A DNA stretch of 64,000 bases from Undibacterium umbellatum (GCF_014284125.1 NZ_JACOFX010000001.1:744001-808000); one strand, 5' to 3'; positions 7,955 through 19,629 are shown, counted from the first letter of the stretch. Program-made: numbers and translations. The notes: generated by a model not told the origin, from the letters alone.

Positions 7955-10000
7955 TTATTTAGCAAAGGGAAACAGCACTGTGTAAGCCAGGAAACCCATT
8001 ACGCCGAGTATCATCACAAATGCATAGTGATAGATATAACCACTCTGCAAATGACGTATCAATCTTGAGACCCAGCCAACCAATTTCGCGCTGCCGTTAA
8101 CAAGCAGGCCATCAATGAGACCTTTGTCACCGATGTTCCACAAACCACCGCCGAGCATGCGTGCACCACCTGCAAATACGATCTCATTAAAACGATCCAG
8201 GTAGTATTTATTTTCAAGTAAGGTGTACAGAGGGCTAACGGCTTTCTTGATGGCTGCAGGAATACCTGGTTTGACCATGTAGAACACATAGGCAGTCACA
8301 ACACCCGCAACCGCCAGCCAGAATGGCGCAGTCGTGAATGAGTGCAAGCCCATGGCGCCAGCACCGTGGAACTCTTCCTTGAGCACTTTCATGGCGTGAT
8401 GTGCATCATTGACAAAAATAACTCCATCGAAAAAGCTGCCGTACAACATAGGTTTGATAGCAATCGCACCAATAACTAGCGAAGGAATCGCCAACAAAAC
8501 CAAAGGCAACCAAACTACCATCGGAGACTCATGCGGCTTTTGACCAGGAGCAAGACCATGGTGATGATCGTCATGATGGTCATCAGCAGCATGGTGATCA
8601 TCATGTGCATGTGCCTTGCCAAAATTTTCCTTTCCATGGAAGACCAGGAAATACATGCGGAAGGAATAGAATGCCGTCACAAACACGCCTGCAAGCACAG
8701 CAAACTGAGCAAAACCTGCCCCAGGCAAATTGCTGAGCTGCACTGCTTCGATAATACTGTCCTTGGAATAGAAACCGGACAGGAAAGGTGTCCCTATCAA
8801 TGCGAGGGAACCAATCAGGGATGTCAGCCAGGTGATACGCATGTACTTCCACAAGCCGCCCATGTTACGGATGTCTTGATCATGGTGCATACCGATAATC
8901 ACTGAACCGGCACCAAGGAACAACAGCGCTTTAAAGAAAGCATGTGTCATCAGATGGAATACCGCCACCGAGTAGGCAGAAGCACCCAGTGCCACTGTCA
9001 TGTAACCCAGTTGCGACAGTGTGGAGTACGCTACCACACGTTTGATATCGTTCTGAATAATGCCCATGAAACCCATGAACAGCGCAGTAATCGCACCAAT
9101 GACCAGGATGAAAGACAAAGCCGTGTCAGACAACTCAAACAATGGCGACATGCGCGCTACCATGAAGATACCCGCAGTCACCATGGTCGCCGCGTGGATC
9201 AGTGCAGAAATCGGGGTTGGGCCTTCCATCGAATCTGGCAGCCAGACATGCAAAGGGAATTGTGCTGATTTACCCATGGCACCGATAAACAGACAGATAC
9301 AGGCAACTGTAATCAACATCCAGTCAGTATGCGGCAACAACATGGTTGCCAATTCATTTTTCTTGGCAAACACTTCGACATAATTCATGGAGCCGGTATT
9401 CGCTACCAGCAAGCCGATCCCGAGAATGAAACCAAAGTCACCGACACGGTTGACCAGGAAGGCCTTCATGTTGGCGTAAATAGCCGTCGGTTTGGTGTAC
9501 CAGAAACCGATGAGCAAATAAGAAACCAGACCCACAGCTTCCCAGCCAAAGAACAATTGCAGGAAGTTGTTGCTCATGACCAGCATCAGCATGGCGAAGG
9601 TGAACAAGGAGATATACGAGAAGAAACGGTTATAGCCCTCGTCTTCTGCCATATAGCCTATGGTGTAGATATGCACCATCAGCGACACAAAGGTCACGAC
9701 GCACATCATCATTGCCGTCAGGTTATCGACCATGAAGCCGACTTCCAGCTTCATGTTACCAACCTTCATCCATTGATATAAGGTCGCGTTATAAGTCTCA
9801 GCGCCACCCATCAAGGCAGACAAGGTCATGCAAGAAATGATCAATGCAATCAGTACACCAAGTATGGTCACTGTATGCGAGACCTTACGGCCAACCACAT
9901 TGCCGAAAAACTTCGTTCCTAGCAAGCCTGCAATAGCAGACCCTACCAGGGGCGCCAGTGGTACTGCCAATAATAATTGTGGGTTAAGTTGCCCCGCCAT
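7955..10000 (-). CDS. nuoL: NADH-quinone oxidoreductase subunit L, His/Asp-rich loop
   Basis: At 681 residues, the largest membrane subunit of complex I, at the far end of the membrane arm. It has the family motifs FFGWEAVGLVSYLLIGFW, GKSAQFPLHVWLPDSMEGPT and AYSTLSQLGYM. The long lateral helix and terminal helix of NuoL fit in the ~130 C-terminal residues. Around residues 463-482 a loop reads AHAHDDHHAADDHHDDHHHG: nine His and six Asp in a short stretch, between a transmembrane helix and the KPHESPMVVWLPL helix. Such a tract suggests metal binding or plain solvent-loop drift; see findings. A strong hairpin lies in the gap before its start. Confidence 0.97.
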   Translation of the reverse strand: MAGQLNPQLLLAVPLAPLVGSAIAGLLGTKFFGNVVGRKVSHTVTILGVLIALIISCMTLSALMGGAETYNATLYQWMKVGNMKLEVGFMVDNLTAMMMCVVTFVSLMVHIYTIGYMAEDEGYNRFFSYISLFTFAMLMLVMSNNFLQLFFGWEAVGLVSYLLIGFWYTKPTAIYANMKAFLVNRVGDFGFILGIGLLVANTGSMNYVEVFAKKNELATMLLPHTDWMLITVACICLFIGAMGKSAQFPLHVWLPDSMEGPTPISALIHAATMVTAGIFMVARMSPLFELSDTALSFILVIGAITALFMGFMGIIQNDIKRVVAYSTLSQLGYMTVALGASAYSVAVFHLMTHAFFKALLFLGAGSVIIGMHHDQDIRNMGGLWKYMRITWLTSLIGSLALIGTPFLSGFYSKDSIIEAVQLSNLPGAGFAQFAVLAGVFVTAFYSFRMYFLVFHGKENFGKAHAHDDHHAADDHHDDHHHGLAPGQKPHESPMVVWLPLVLLAIPSLVIGAIAIKPMLYGSFFDGVIFVNDAHHAMKVLKEEFHGAGAMGLHSFTTAPFWLAVAGVVTAYVFYMVKPGIPAAIKKAVSPLYTLLENKYYLDRFNEIVFAGGARMLGGGLWNIGDKGLIDGLLVNGSAKLVGWVSRLIRHLQSGYIYHYAFVMILGVMGFLAYTVLFPFAK

Positions 10001-10048
10001 GATGACCCTTTGTTAGCTTTATTACTTTTCTAAATCGCCAGCGTATAC

Positions 10049-10075
10049 CGGAATGTCGTGAATCACGACATTCCG
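10049..10075. repeat. Intercistronic hairpin between nuoK and nuoL
   Basis: Two perfectly complementary 12-base arms, CGGAATGTCGTG and CACGACATTCCG, are separated by only three bases. It lies in the 89-base gap between nuoK and nuoL. No T-tract follows on the minus strand, so it is not a normal terminator. It could stabilise or process the long nuo mRNA, or set the ratio of distal subunits. Confidence 0.7.
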
Positions 10076-10089
10076 CACCATTAACCTTA

Positions 10090-10404
10090 TTAACCTTTTA
10101 ATGCATCCAGATCTTCGACATTGATAGTGTCCAGATTACGGAACAAGACCACCAGTATCGCCAGACCTATTGCTGACTCAGCAGCAGCAACGGTAAGGAT
10201 AAAGAATACAAATACCTGCCCTGCCGCATCACCCAGGTAATAGGAGAACGCGATGAAATTGATATTCACAGCCAGCAACATCAATTCAATCGCCATCAGC
10301 AAGACGATGATGTTTTTACGATTGAGGAAAATACCGACGATGGAAATCGCAAACAGGATTGCGCCCAAAATCAGGTAGTGCGTTAAACTCAAAGTCAAAG
10401 CCAT
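10090..10404 (-). CDS. nuoK: NADH-quinone oxidoreductase subunit K
   Basis: A 104-residue subunit with three transmembrane helices, the normal size. The helix-2 Glu is visible in [17 protein letters not shown] and the helix-3 Glu in [13 protein letters not shown]; both are part of the proton path in the membrane arm (known for the family). The stop of nuoJ directly abuts its start, with no gap, so translation of the two is probably coupled. It is the ND4L homologue. Confidence 0.97.
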   Translation of the reverse strand: MALTLSLTHYLILGAILFAISIVGIFLNRKNIIVLLMAIELMLLAVNINFIAFSYYLGDAAGQVFVFFILTVAAAESAIGLAILVVLFRNLDTINVEDLDALKG

Positions 10405-11055
10405 TTAAGCCTCCTCCTGCTTTACAGTTGCTGCCGCAGCAGTTGCATTATTCTCAGCGCGCTCAGATTCAGCTTTCATGCTGACGATGCGGATACGGTC
10501 CTTGGCTTTCACTTTAACTGCCGCTGCCGGGTCAAAATACTTGCTGTCTTTGCGACGACGCAAAGTCAATGCAACCGCGGCAATGATAGCCAGCAACAAA
10601 ATGGCTGCAGCGACTTCAAAAGCCAATTGATAATTCGTGAAAATCTCTATACCCAGATACTTGGTATCACCTATCTTGTCAGCTGCAGCTGGAACATGAT
10701 TGTCTGGACGCAGGAAACCGCGCCACAACACTGCCGCCATTTCAAGCACGATCACGCCGCCAACAACGGCTGCCAGTGGAAAATGGCTCCAAAACCCCTC
10801 CCTGAGTTTGTCGAGATTAATATCCAGCATCATCACCACAAACAGGAACAGCACCATGACTGCGCCGACATATACCAGCACCAGGACGATGGCCAGGAAT
10901 TCGGCCTTCAGCAACATCCAGATACCAGCGGCATTGAAAAAGGTCAGGACCAGGAACAAGGCTGCATGCACAGGATTACGTGCAGAAATGACCTGGATCG
11001 CAGCGATTATCATGATCGCCGAGAAAACATAAAATAAAACGGTAGTAAATTCCAT
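10405..11055 (-). CDS. nuoJ: NADH-quinone oxidoreductase subunit J
   Basis: About 216 residues from the ATG at 11055 (MEFTTVLFYVF), giving a 16-base gap after nuoI. A longer frame reaches upstream to 11130 but would overlap nuoI by about 60 bases, so I reject it. Five hydrophobic helices are visible, with the LVLVYVGAVMVLFLFVVMML helix that holds the flexible pi-bulge of ND6-type proteins. The C-terminal ~50 residues form a charged, Ala/Lys/Glu-rich tail (RRRKDSKYFDP onward) that is not membrane-embedded. It sits in the membrane arm next to NuoK and NuoH. Confidence 0.95.
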   Translation of the reverse strand: MEFTTVLFYVFSAIMIIAAIQVISARNPVHAALFLVLTFFNAAGIWMLLKAEFLAIVLVLVYVGAVMVLFLFVVMMLDINLDKLREGFWSHFPLAAVVGGVIVLEMAAVLWRGFLRPDNHVPAAADKIGDTKYLGIEIFTNYQLAFEVAAAILLLAIIAAVALTLRRRKDSKYFDPAAAVKVKAKDRIRIVSMKAESERAENNATAAAATVKQEEA

Positions 11056-11071
11056 ATCGAACCAGATCCAG

Positions 11072-11560
11072 TTAGCGGTATGTGGCATCAGCGGCACGTG
11101 CTGCTGCAATTTGTGTCTCGTAACGATCACCTACGGCCAGCAACATCTCTTTGGTGAAATACAGATCGCCGCGTTTTTCACCGTGATATTCCAGTACATG
11201 GGTTTCCACGATGGAATCAACCGGGCAAGACTCTTCGCAGAAACCGCAGAAGATGCACTTGGTCAGGTCAATGTCATAACGGGTAGTACGACGAGTACCG
11301 TCAGCACGCTGATCAGATTCGATCGTAATCGCCATCGCCGGGCACACTGCTTCACACAATTTACAGGCGATGCAGCGTTCTTCCCCATTTGGGTAGCGAC
11401 GCAGGGCGTGAAGACCGCGGAAACGTGGTGACTGCGGTGTTTTTTCCTCAGGAAATTGCACCGTAATCTTGCGGGCGAACATATAGCGTCCTGTCAGGGC
11501 CAGGCCCTTGATCAGTTCACGCAGCATCAGGCTGCCAAAAAAATCCTTGATTGCTTCCAT
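11072..11560 (-). CDS. nuoI: NADH-quinone oxidoreductase subunit I
   Basis: A 162-residue ferredoxin-like subunit of the complex I peripheral arm. It carries two [4Fe-4S] motifs, [12 protein letters not shown] (about residues 60-71) and [12 protein letters not shown] (about 99-110). These hold clusters N6a and N6b, which carry electrons towards cluster N2 in NuoB. The N-terminal helix [16 protein letters not shown] probably rests on the membrane. It starts 12 bases after the nuoH stop. Confidence 0.97.
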   Translation of the reverse strand: MEAIKDFFGSLMLRELIKGLALTGRYMFARKITVQFPEEKTPQSPRFRGLHALRRYPNGEERCIACKLCEAVCPAMAITIESDQRADGTRRTTRYDIDLTKCIFCGFCEESCPVDSIVETHVLEYHGEKRGDLYFTKEMLLAVGDRYETQIAAARAADATYR

Positions 11561-11572
11561 TTTTTTAGCCTC

Positions 11573-12637
11573 TTACTTCCAAATATTCCATGGAGATTGT
11601 ATCCATGCTGCGACGATAACCAGATATACCAGAGTCATCGGGATAAATACCTTCCAGCCCAAGCGCATGATCTGATCATATCGATAGCGTGGGAAGGATG
11701 CGCGCGCCCAGATAAACATGGAAACCACAACAAAAGTCTTGATGCCAAGCCAGATCCAGCCAGGAATAAAATCCAGGAAGCTGAACGGTGCAGACCAGCC
11801 ACCGAGGAACATCAGGGATGCCATGGCTGAGATCAAAATCATGTTGGCGTATTCAGCCAGGAAGAACATGGCGAAAGACATACCAGAGTATTCAACCATG
11901 TGACCGGCAACGATCTCGGACTCGCCCTCCACCACGTCAAACGGATGACGATTGGTTTCAGCAATACCAGAAATCACATACACGACAAACATAGGCAGCA
12001 GAGGCAACCAGTTCCAGGAAAACAGATTGAAACCATGGCTGGCAGCAAAGCCTGTAGTTTGCGCATTGACGATATCAGTCATGTTCAGACTGCCAGATAC
12101 CATCAGTACGATGACCAGTACGAAGCCCATGGCGATTTCATACGACACCATCTGTGCAGATGCACGCATGGCACCAAGGAAAGCATACTTGGAATTGGAT
12201 GCCCAACCAGCGATGATGATGCCGTAGACTTCCATCGAAGTGATCGCCATGATCAGCAGCAATCCGGCATTCACGTTTGCCAATACAGTTTCAGGGCCGA
12301 AAGGAATCACTGACCAAGCTGCCAGCGCAGGCATGATGGTCATGATAGGCGCCAGCACGAACAAGACTTTATTTGCCTTGGCCGGTATGATGATTTCTTT
12401 AAGCAGCAATTTCAACGCATCGGCGATAGGTTGCAGCAAACCTGCAGGACCTACACGATTCGGGCCAAGACGAATGTGCATCCAGCCTATCATCTTGCGT
12501 TCCCACAAGGTCAGGTAGGCTACGCAACCCATTACTGGCAAAGTAATGCAAACGATCTTGATCAGTGTCCACAATGGCAACCACAAGGCGCCAAGGTAGT
12601 GCTGACCCAATTCTTGGATAGAGAGCAGCAAATTCAT
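11573..12637 (-). CDS. nuoH: NADH-quinone oxidoreductase subunit H
   Basis: A 354-residue membrane subunit with about eight helices; it joins the two arms and forms much of the quinone tunnel. Family motifs seen: [20 protein letters not shown] and [19 protein letters not shown], the loop next to the quinone site. Its start codon shares bases with the nuoG stop (TAATG arrangement at 12635-12639), so translation is coupled. Length and sequence are typical. Confidence 0.97.
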   Translation of the reverse strand: MNLLLSIQELGQHYLGALWLPLWTLIKIVCITLPVMGCVAYLTLWERKMIGWMHIRLGPNRVGPAGLLQPIADALKLLLKEIIIPAKANKVLFVLAPIMTIMPALAAWSVIPFGPETVLANVNAGLLLIMAITSMEVYGIIIAGWASNSKYAFLGAMRASAQMVSYEIAMGFVLVIVLMVSGSLNMTDIVNAQTTGFAASHGFNLFSWNWLPLLPMFVVYVISGIAETNRHPFDVVEGESEIVAGHMVEYSGMSFAMFFLAEYANMILISAMASLMFLGGWSAPFSFLDFIPGWIWLGIKTFVVVSMFIWARASFPRYRYDQIMRLGWKVFIPMTLVYLVIVAAWIQSPWNIWK

Positions 12638-14943
12638 TATGCACGCTCCAGTTTGATGGCACCGAACATGCCGTCCAGATTACTTGTCAGGCTATGGCCT
12701 GCAGCAATCCTGACTACATTATCAGGCAAGGATTTATCGATTCCAACAGGGATCAGGGTAGAACCTGTCTTGCTCAGTCTGACCATGTCACCTTCGGCGA
12801 TACCGAGTTTGCTGGCATCAGCGGAGCTGATCCATGCTTGCGGTGCGCGGGCATCGGCTGTCAGTTGCAGGGACTCTGCACGGCGTACGATCGCATCTGT
12901 GCTGTAAATGCCAACATCCGCAATACGCTCCATGCCTGCAGCAGCATTGGTAGAAACCACTGGAGCCAGTTTGGCCAGGTTATTCAATTGCGTCGTCAGG
13001 TCAGCTTGCGTCAATACTGTTGCACGCACCGCTTCTGCTGTTTCAAAATCAAAGTTTTCCAGGCCCAGCAAATTGCCGAGTACACGCAAGACTTTCCATG
13101 CCGGACGGGTATCGCCCAGAGGCTTGACCACACCATGGAAGCTTTGTGCGCGGCCTTCGCAGTTCACAAAAGTACCAGATGTCTCTGTGTAAGGAGAAAC
13201 TGGCAGCAGGACATCTGCATATTCTGCACCATGCTTGAATGGTGACATGACGACGACCATTTCAGCATTATCCAATGCTGCTTTGGCTTGTACCGGATGT
13301 GCGCTGTCAAGCAAAGGCTCGGCGTGCAAAACGATGTAGGCTTTTTTGGCTTCCGTGAATACTGGCTTGGCATTATTGGCAGGAATGGCATTTGCCAGGT
13401 AGCCGCCAACTGTGTTTGCTGCTTCTGTCAAATAACCGAAATCACTACCTGTGTTTTCAGCTATCCATTGTGCCAAGGCGTGCAATTGCGATGCTTCTGG
13501 ATGGTAAGACGCTGTGTTACCGAGGAAAACACCCGATTTGCCAACCAACAGGCTAGCCGCAATTGCTTCTGCTTTGGCAGATACCTGTACTGCTTCAAAA
13601 CCAGCAGGTTTGGCGATTTCTTTTTTAGCCGCGATAGCAACCGCAACCTCTGCCAGGAAGGCTATCCATAGCGATGGTGCGACGACTGCATTGTTTGCCA
13701 GTTTGATCAGCAATTCATCATTCGTTGCGTTCAGGATGCTGAGCTTGGCACCCATTTTTACGGATTGACGCAGACGCGCTGCCAGCAAAGGATGGTCTTT
13801 ACGCAGGAAAGAACCAATCACGAAAACATTTTTCAACTGACCAAACCTGGCGATGCTGGTGCCCAGCCAAGGCTTGACAGAAGAATTCAAAGTGAAGTCA
13901 GACTGGCGCAGACGGAAATCAATATTGTCTGAACCCAGACCACGTACTACGCGTTGCAACAACGCCAGTTCTTCCAGAGTGGAGCTAGGTGCAGCAACAG
14001 CGGCGATAGCATCAGCACCATGCTCATGCTTGACGTTACGCAACCCATGCGCAACGTATTCGAGCGCTGTTTGCCAGTCAGTTTCCTGCCATTGACCGCC
14101 CTGCTTGATCATGGGCTTGGTCAGGCGTTCGGTACTATTCAGTGCTTCATAAGAGAAACGGTCTTTATCAGAAATCCAGCATTCATTGATTTCTTCATTT
14201 TCCAGAGGCACTACGCGCATGACCTTGTTGTTCTTGACCTGAACAATCAGGTTGGAACCCAGGCCATCATGGGCGCTGACCGATTTACGACGTGACAATT
14301 CCCAGGTGCGGGCAGAATAACGGAAAGGCTTGGATGTCAGTGCGCCTACTGGACACAGATCGATCATATTGCCTGACAGTTCAGAATCAACCGTTTTGCC
14401 GACGAAGGAAGTGATTTCAGAATGTTCGCCACGGTTGAGCATGCCCAGTTCCATGACGCCAGCAATTTCCTGGCCAAAACGAACGCAACGCGTGCAGTGT
14501 ATGCAACGGCTCATTTCTTCCATGGATACCAGTGGACCTACGTCCTTGTGGAATACCACGCGTTTTTCTTCTTCGTAACGGGATGCAGTGCCACCATAAC
14601 CAACAGCCAGATCCTGCAACTGGCATTCACCGCCTTGATCGCAGATAGGACAATCCAGTGGGTGATTGATGAGCAAAAATTCCATCACTGCTTTTTGTGC
14701 TTTTACTGCCTTGTCGCTGGAAGAACGGACGATCATGCCCGCTGTCACAGGTGTGGCGCAGGCAGGCAAAGGCTTCGGTGCTTTTTCAACCTCGACCAGA
14801 CACATGCGGCAGTTGGCCGCAATAGATAATTTTTTGTGATAGCAAAAGTGCGGGATGTAGGTGCCAAGTTTATTGGCAGCGTCCATCACCATACTGCCCT
14901 CTTGGACTTCAACTTTTTTGCCGTCTATTTCGATTTCAACCAT
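12637..14943 (-). CDS. nuoG: NADH-quinone oxidoreductase subunit G
   Basis: A 768-residue peripheral-arm subunit. The N-terminus has a [2Fe-2S] set (Cys34, Cys45, Cys48, Cys62), then [18 protein letters not shown] for the His/Cys-ligated cluster N5 region, and [13 protein letters not shown] for a further [4Fe-4S] cluster. The rest is the molybdopterin-oxidoreductase-like domain that in complex I lacks the cofactor. It is shorter than the ~900-residue enterobacterial form but normal for betaproteobacteria. It passes electrons from NuoF/NuoE towards NuoI. Confidence 0.97.
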   Translation of the reverse strand: MVEIEIDGKKVEVQEGSMVMDAANKLGTYIPHFCYHKKLSIAANCRMCLVEVEKAPKPLPACATPVTAGMIVRSSSDKAVKAQKAVMEFLLINHPLDCPICDQGGECQLQDLAVGYGGTASRYEEEKRVVFHKDVGPLVSMEEMSRCIHCTRCVRFGQEIAGVMELGMLNRGEHSEITSFVGKTVDSELSGNMIDLCPVGALTSKPFRYSARTWELSRRKSVSAHDGLGSNLIVQVKNNKVMRVVPLENEEINECWISDKDRFSYEALNSTERLTKPMIKQGGQWQETDWQTALEYVAHGLRNVKHEHGADAIAAVAAPSSTLEELALLQRVVRGLGSDNIDFRLRQSDFTLNSSVKPWLGTSIARFGQLKNVFVIGSFLRKDHPLLAARLRQSVKMGAKLSILNATNDELLIKLANNAVVAPSLWIAFLAEVAVAIAAKKEIAKPAGFEAVQVSAKAEAIAASLLVGKSGVFLGNTASYHPEASQLHALAQWIAENTGSDFGYLTEAANTVGGYLANAIPANNAKPVFTEAKKAYIVLHAEPLLDSAHPVQAKAALDNAEMVVVMSPFKHGAEYADVLLPVSPYTETSGTFVNCEGRAQSFHGVVKPLGDTRPAWKVLRVLGNLLGLENFDFETAEAVRATVLTQADLTTQLNNLAKLAPVVSTNAAAGMERIADVGIYSTDAIVRRAESLQLTADARAPQAWISSADASKLGIAEGDMVRLSKTGSTLIPVGIDKSLPDNVVRIAAGHSLTSNLDGMFGAIKLERA

Positions 14944-14975
14944 GGTCTACTCTAAGTGTGCTAACCGAAGCTGGC

Positions 14976-16271
14976 TTACATGTAAGTGGGCACCAAGCAA
15001 TGCTTATGCTCGATGTGATATTCAAATTCTTCGCGGAAATTCTTGATCATTGCGCGTACAGGCATCGCAGCTGCATCGCCCAGAGCGCAAATCGTTTTGC
15101 CCTGAATATTGTCAGCGATGGAGTTCAGCATATCCAAATCATCCGGACGGCCATGACCATGTTCTATCCTGTGTACCATGCGATACAACCAGCCAGTTCC
15201 TTCACGGCAAGGTGTGCACTGACCACAAGATTCTTCAAAATAGAAATAAGACAGGCGCAACAGTGATTTCACCATGCAGCGTGTTTCATCCATGACGATG
15301 ACGGCACCAGAACCCAGCATGGACCCAGCCTTGGCGATGGAGTCATAGTCCATGTCAGTCGCCATCATGACTTCACCAGTCAATACCGGCATGGATGAGC
15401 CACCAGGAATAACTGCCTTGATTTTTTTACCGTCACGCATGCCGCCAGCCAGTTCCAGTAAGGTGGCAAACGGTGTGCCCATAGGCACCTCATAATTACC
15501 TGGCTTTGCGACGTCGCCAGACATGGAAAAAATCTTGGTGCCGCCATTATTTGGCTTGCCCAGCGCAGCGTATTTTTCACCGCCCATGGCAAACACAAAA
15601 GGCACAGCTGCAAAAGTCTCAGTGTTATTGATCGTGGTTGGCTTACCATACAAACCAAAGCTTGCAGGGAAAGGCGGCTTGAAGCGTGGCTGCCCTTTCT
15701 TGCCTTCCAGCGATTCCAGCAAGGCTGTTTCTTCGCCGCAGATATAGGCACCGTAGCCATGGAAAGCATGCAACTGAAAGTTGAATTCAGAACCGGCAAT
15801 CTTGTCGCCCAGCATATTGGCGGCACGTGCTTCTTCCAGCGCTTCTTCGAAACGGTCATAGTCGGCAAAAATTTCGCCGTGAATGTAGTTGTAACCCACG
15901 GTGATACCCATGGCGTAAGCACCTATGGCCATCCCTTCAATCAGAGCGTGCGGGTTATAACGAATGATGTCACGGTCCTTGAATGTACCAGGCTCGCCCT
16001 CATCTGTATTGCAGACCAGATATTTTTGACCAGGAAATTGACGCGGCATGAAGCTCCACTTCAAACCAGTAGGAAAACCCGCACCACCGCGGCCACGCAA
16101 TGAAGATGCCTTCAACTCAGCAATCACTTGCTCAGGAGGGATTTTTTCATTGAGTATACGCTTCAAAGATTCATAGCCACCACGTGCTACGTAATCTTGC
16201 AGATGCCAGTTTTTACCATCCAGGCCCGCCAATATCAAAGGCTTAATATGGCGATTATGCAGACTCGTCAT
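14976..16271 (-). CDS. nuoF: NADH-quinone oxidoreductase subunit F
   Basis: A 431-residue NADH- and FMN-binding subunit, where NADH is oxidised. The glycine-rich [14 protein letters not shown] (about residues 59-72) binds nucleotide. The C-terminal [15 protein letters not shown] holds cluster N3. The start codon overlaps the nuoE stop by one base in a TAATG arrangement. Located in the peripheral arm, facing the cytoplasm. Confidence 0.97.
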   Translation of the reverse strand: MTSLHNRHIKPLILAGLDGKNWHLQDYVARGGYESLKRILNEKIPPEQVIAELKASSLRGRGGAGFPTGLKWSFMPRQFPGQKYLVCNTDEGEPGTFKDRDIIRYNPHALIEGMAIGAYAMGITVGYNYIHGEIFADYDRFEEALEEARAANMLGDKIAGSEFNFQLHAFHGYGAYICGEETALLESLEGKKGQPRFKPPFPASFGLYGKPTTINNTETFAAVPFVFAMGGEKYAALGKPNNGGTKIFSMSGDVAKPGNYEVPMGTPFATLLELAGGMRDGKKIKAVIPGGSSMPVLTGEVMMATDMDYDSIAKAGSMLGSGAVIVMDETRCMVKSLLRLSYFYFEESCGQCTPCREGTGWLYRMVHRIEHGHGRPDDLDMLNSIADNIQGKTICALGDAAAMPVRAMIKNFREEFEYHIEHKHCLVPTYM

Positions 16272-16756
16272 TATTTAACCTCTTTCAATTCATTGACCAG
16301 ACCGTCAATTTTTTCATTCGACATGAAGCTGCACATACGCTTGTTATTGACCAGCATCACAGGCGCATCACCGCAGGCACCCATGCACTCTCCCTCAACC
16401 AGGGTGAACTGGCCATCGGCCGTGGTTTCCCTGTAATCAATACCGAGTTTTTGCTTCAGGTGATGTGCAGCACGTTCACCACCAGACAAGGCGCAAGGCA
16501 GATTGGTACAGACCGAAATCTTGAACTTGCCCACCGGTTTGGTGTTGTACATATTGTAGAAAGTCGCTACTTCCTGCACCGCGACCGCCGGCATGCCGAT
16601 GTAGTCAGCCAGGGTCTGCATGACTTCTGGAGACACCCAGCCAGTTTCATCCTGGGCAATAGCCAATGCGGCCATCACAGCGGACTGGCGCTGGTCAGCC
16701 GGGAACTTTGCAAGTTCACGATCAATTTTTTTAAATGCCTGCTCTGATAACACCAT
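16271..16756 (-). CDS. nuoE: NADH-quinone oxidoreductase subunit E
   Basis: A 161-residue thioredoxin-like subunit that holds the off-path [2Fe-2S] cluster N1a. The four ligands are seen as CTNLPC and CMGACG in the second half (about residues 92-97 and 133-138). It pairs with NuoF at the tip of the peripheral arm. It starts 37 bases after the nuoD stop. Confidence 0.97.
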   Translation of the reverse strand: MVLSEQAFKKIDRELAKFPADQRQSAVMAALAIAQDETGWVSPEVMQTLADYIGMPAVAVQEVATFYNMYNTKPVGKFKISVCTNLPCALSGGERAAHHLKQKLGIDYRETTADGQFTLVEGECMGACGDAPVMLVNNKRMCSFMSNEKIDGLVNELKEVK

Positions 16757-16793
16757 AGCTAATGCCTCGATTCGACGCCCTCAGGACGCCGCT

Positions 16794-18047
16794 TTATCTG
16801 TCAATCTCACCAAACACAATATCCTGAGTACCGATGATCGTTACCGCATCAGCAATCATGTGACCTTTTGCCATCTCATCCAAACCCTGCAAATGCGCGA
16901 AACCTGGCGCACGGATTTTCAGACGATAAGGCTTGTTAGCACCATCGGACATCAAATAGATACCAAACTCGCCTTTAGGATGCTCAACTGCGGCATACGC
17001 TTCGCCAGCAGGAACATGAAAACCTTCGGTGAACAGTTTGAAGTGATGGATGAGTTCTTCCATATTCGACTTCATGTTCACGCGATGTGGCGGCGCAACC
17101 TTGTGGTTATCAGTAATCACCGGACCCTGGTTATTTCTCAGCCATTCAACGCATTGCTTGATGATACGGTTTGACTGGCGCATTTCTTCCACGCGCACCA
17201 GATAACGATCATAACTATCGCCATTGACGCCAACTGGAATATCAAAATCCAGCAAGTCATACACTTCATATGGCTGCTTCTTGCGCAAATCCCACTCTAT
17301 ACCGGAACCACGCAACATGGGACCACTAAAGCCCATGGCCATGGCGCGCTCAGGCGACACCACACCTATACCAACCAGACGCTGTTTCCAGATACGGTTG
17401 TCGGTCAACAGTGTTTCGTACTCGTCGACATATTTCGGAAAACGGTTGGTGAAGTCTTCAATGAAATCCAACAGGGAACCCTGGCGGTTTTCATTCAGCA
17501 ACTTCATCGCTTTTTCATTCTTCAAAGCCGATGTCGTAAATTGCGGCATTTGATCCGGCAAGTCACGATAGACACCGCCCGGACGATAGTAAGCCGCATG
17601 CAAACGCGCGCCTGAGACTGCTTCATAGCAATCCATCAGGTCTTCACGCTCACGGAAAGCGTACAGGAATACAGCCATCGCCCCCACGTCCAGCGCATGC
17701 GCGCCTATCCATAGCAAGTGATTCAGCAGACGCGTGATTTCATCAAACATGACGCGGATGTACTGAGCGCGCAATGGCACTTCCAGACCTAGCATCTTTT
17801 CTATGGCCATGACATAGGCATGCTCATTGGCCATCATCGATACATAATCCAGCCTATCCATGTAAGGCACGGATTGCAGGAAAGTTTTTTGCTCTGCCAG
17901 CTTTTCAGTCGCACGATGCAAGAGACCAATGTGCGGATCGGCACGTTGTATCACTTCACCGTCAAGCTCCAGCACCAGACGCAACACACCATGCGCAGCA
18001 GGATGTTGAGGACCAAAGTTCAGCGTGTAATTCTTAATCTCAGCCAT
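16794..18047 (-). CDS. nuoD: NADH-quinone oxidoreductase subunit D
   Basis: A 417-residue subunit related to the large subunit of NiFe hydrogenases; it forms the quinone-binding pocket with NuoB. It begins with [16 protein letters not shown], the conserved His-bearing loop at the quinone head group, and ends with the family FGEIDR. nuoC and nuoD are separate genes here, not fused as in enterobacteria. The start overlaps the nuoC stop by one base. Confidence 0.97.
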   Translation of the reverse strand: MAEIKNYTLNFGPQHPAAHGVLRLVLELDGEVIQRADPHIGLLHRATEKLAEQKTFLQSVPYMDRLDYVSMMANEHAYVMAIEKMLGLEVPLRAQYIRVMFDEITRLLNHLLWIGAHALDVGAMAVFLYAFREREDLMDCYEAVSGARLHAAYYRPGGVYRDLPDQMPQFTTSALKNEKAMKLLNENRQGSLLDFIEDFTNRFPKYVDEYETLLTDNRIWKQRLVGIGVVSPERAMAMGFSGPMLRGSGIEWDLRKKQPYEVYDLLDFDIPVGVNGDSYDRYLVRVEEMRQSNRIIKQCVEWLRNNQGPVITDNHKVAPPHRVNMKSNMEELIHHFKLFTEGFHVPAGEAYAAVEHPKGEFGIYLMSDGANKPYRLKIRAPGFAHLQGLDEMAKGHMIADAVTIIGTQDIVFGEIDR

Positions 18048-18643
18048 TATTTCATCCCGTAATTTTCTTCACGAATCACACGCGGCACATTTTCGCGTGG
18101 TTCTATCGTGACAGGCTGGTAAACGACGCGCTTTTGATCTGCGTCATAACGCATTTCAACATAGCCGGAAACTGGAAAGTCTTTACGGAAAGGATGGCCG
18201 ATAAAACCATAGTCAGTCAAAATACGGCGCAAGTCATTGTGACCATCGAACAGGATACCGAACAGGTCAAATGCTTCACGCTCATACCAGTTGGCCGCAT
18301 TCCAGATATCAATCAGCGAAGGTACAACTGGCATTTCATCATCCGGCGCAAACACACGTACGCGCAAACGCCAGTTATGCTTAATTGACAGTAAATGTGA
18401 AACGGCAGCATAACGCGCACCTTCCCACAAACCATCTCCGTAGGTAGAATAATCAACACCACACAGGTCGATCAATTCTTCAAAACTGGTCTCCGCATGA
18501 TCACGCAAAGAACGCATCACATCCAGATAAGCAGTTGCAGAAACCACGATGGTGATTTCACCAAGCGCATTCTTCAAGTCCAGAATACGCTCACCCAAGA
18601 CATTCTTTACTGCTGCCTCAAGGTTTTCCAGTTTGGTAGTCAT
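18047..18643 (-). CDS. nuoC: NADH-quinone oxidoreductase subunit C
   Basis: A 198-residue peripheral-arm subunit, the 30-kDa family. The signature [20 protein letters not shown] and [19 protein letters not shown] lie in the second half. It has no cofactor and supports the NuoD-NuoB-NuoI region. It starts 29 bases after the nuoB stop. Confidence 0.97.
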   Translation of the reverse strand: MTTKLENLEAAVKNVLGERILDLKNALGEITIVVSATAYLDVMRSLRDHAETSFEELIDLCGVDYSTYGDGLWEGARYAAVSHLLSIKHNWRLRVRVFAPDDEMPVVPSLIDIWNAANWYEREAFDLFGILFDGHNDLRRILTDYGFIGHPFRKDFPVSGYVEMRYDADQKRVVYQPVTIEPRENVPRVIREENYGMK

Positions 18644-18672
18644 AATTTATTATTGCCCCAGCGATCGCGCGA

Positions 18673-19149
18673 TTAACGAGCAATGGTATTGGTACGTTTG
18701 ATCTTGTTTTGCAACTGTATGATGCCGTACATCAGTGCTTCTGCAGTTGGCGGGCAACCTGGCACGTAAATATCAACAGGCACAATACGGTCACAGCCAC
18801 GAACCACAGAATACGAATAATGGTAGTAACCACCACCATTGGCGCAAGAACCCATAGAAATAACCCAGCGCGGCTCTGCCATCTGGTCATATACCTTACG
18901 CAAAGCAGGCGCCATTTTATTGCACAGCGTGCCGGCAACAATCATGACATCAGACTGACGCGGAGATGGACGAAACACCACACCAAAGCGATCGAGATCA
19001 TAGCGAGATGCGCCAGCATGCATCATCTCAACCGCACAACAGGCCAGACCAAAAGTCATGGGCCACATGGAGCCGGTACGCGTCCAGTTAATCAGTTTAT
19101 CGGCTGTTGTCGTAACAAAGCCTTCGTTCAATACACCTTCAATTGACAT
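18673..19149 (-). CDS. nuoB: NADH-quinone oxidoreductase subunit B
   Basis: A 158-residue subunit holding cluster N2, which hands electrons to quinone. The ligands are seen as [11 protein letters not shown] (two adjacent Cys), [10 protein letters not shown] and [11 protein letters not shown]. Its N-terminal helix contacts the membrane. It begins 6 bases after nuoA ends. Confidence 0.97.
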   Translation of the reverse strand: MSIEGVLNEGFVTTTADKLINWTRTGSMWPMTFGLACCAVEMMHAGASRYDLDRFGVVFRPSPRQSDVMIVAGTLCNKMAPALRKVYDQMAEPRWVISMGSCANGGGYYHYSYSVVRGCDRIVPVDIYVPGCPPTAEALMYGIIQLQNKIKRTNTIAR

Positions 19150-19155
19150 AATCCA

Positions 19156-19515
19156 TCACTCCCAATCAAGAGCGCCTTTTTTCCAGATGTACCAAAATCC
19201 AACAGCAAATTCCAGCACGAAGCCGAGCATTATCAGGAAACCTGTCCAACCCAGGTCACGCATTGCAACACCCCAAGGGAAAAAGAATGCCGTTTCCAGA
19301 TCGAACAAAATAAACAAAATCGCCACCAAATAGTAGCGCACGTCAAACTTCATGCGCGCATCTTCAAAGGCCTCAAACCCGCATTCGTAAGCAGAATTTT
19401 TTTGTGAATCTGGTTTATAGGGAGCAAGAACACGCCCCAAGACTTGCGGCACCACACCAACAGCGATACCAACCAGAATAAAGAGAAGAACTGGGAAATA
19501 ATTTTCGAGGTTCAC
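19156..19515 (-). CDS. nuoA: NADH-quinone oxidoreductase subunit A
   Basis: A 119-residue membrane subunit with three helices and GTG start, preceded by a CAGGTAG ribosome site. The loop with [20 protein letters not shown] holds the conserved Cys that is exposed during complex I active/deactive change (known for the ND3 family). It leads the 14-gene nuo operon. The leader between it and the tRNA-Leu gene is about 115 bases; I found no convincing promoter there, so read-through from upstream is possible. Confidence 0.96.
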   Translation of the reverse strand: MNLENYFPVLLFILVGIAVGVVPQVLGRVLAPYKPDSQKNSAYECGFEAFEDARMKFDVRYYLVAILFILFDLETAFFFPWGVAMRDLGWTGFLIMLGFVLEFAVGFWYIWKKGALDWE

Positions 19516-19629
19516 GTTAGGCTACCTGTAATTGAATGCCAGATTGAAGCAAGCTATTTCCTAAAACCAAGCACAAGAAACAACTGCTTCCTCGACTGAG
19601 CCAGCAAAGAAAACTGACTCTATTTTTAT

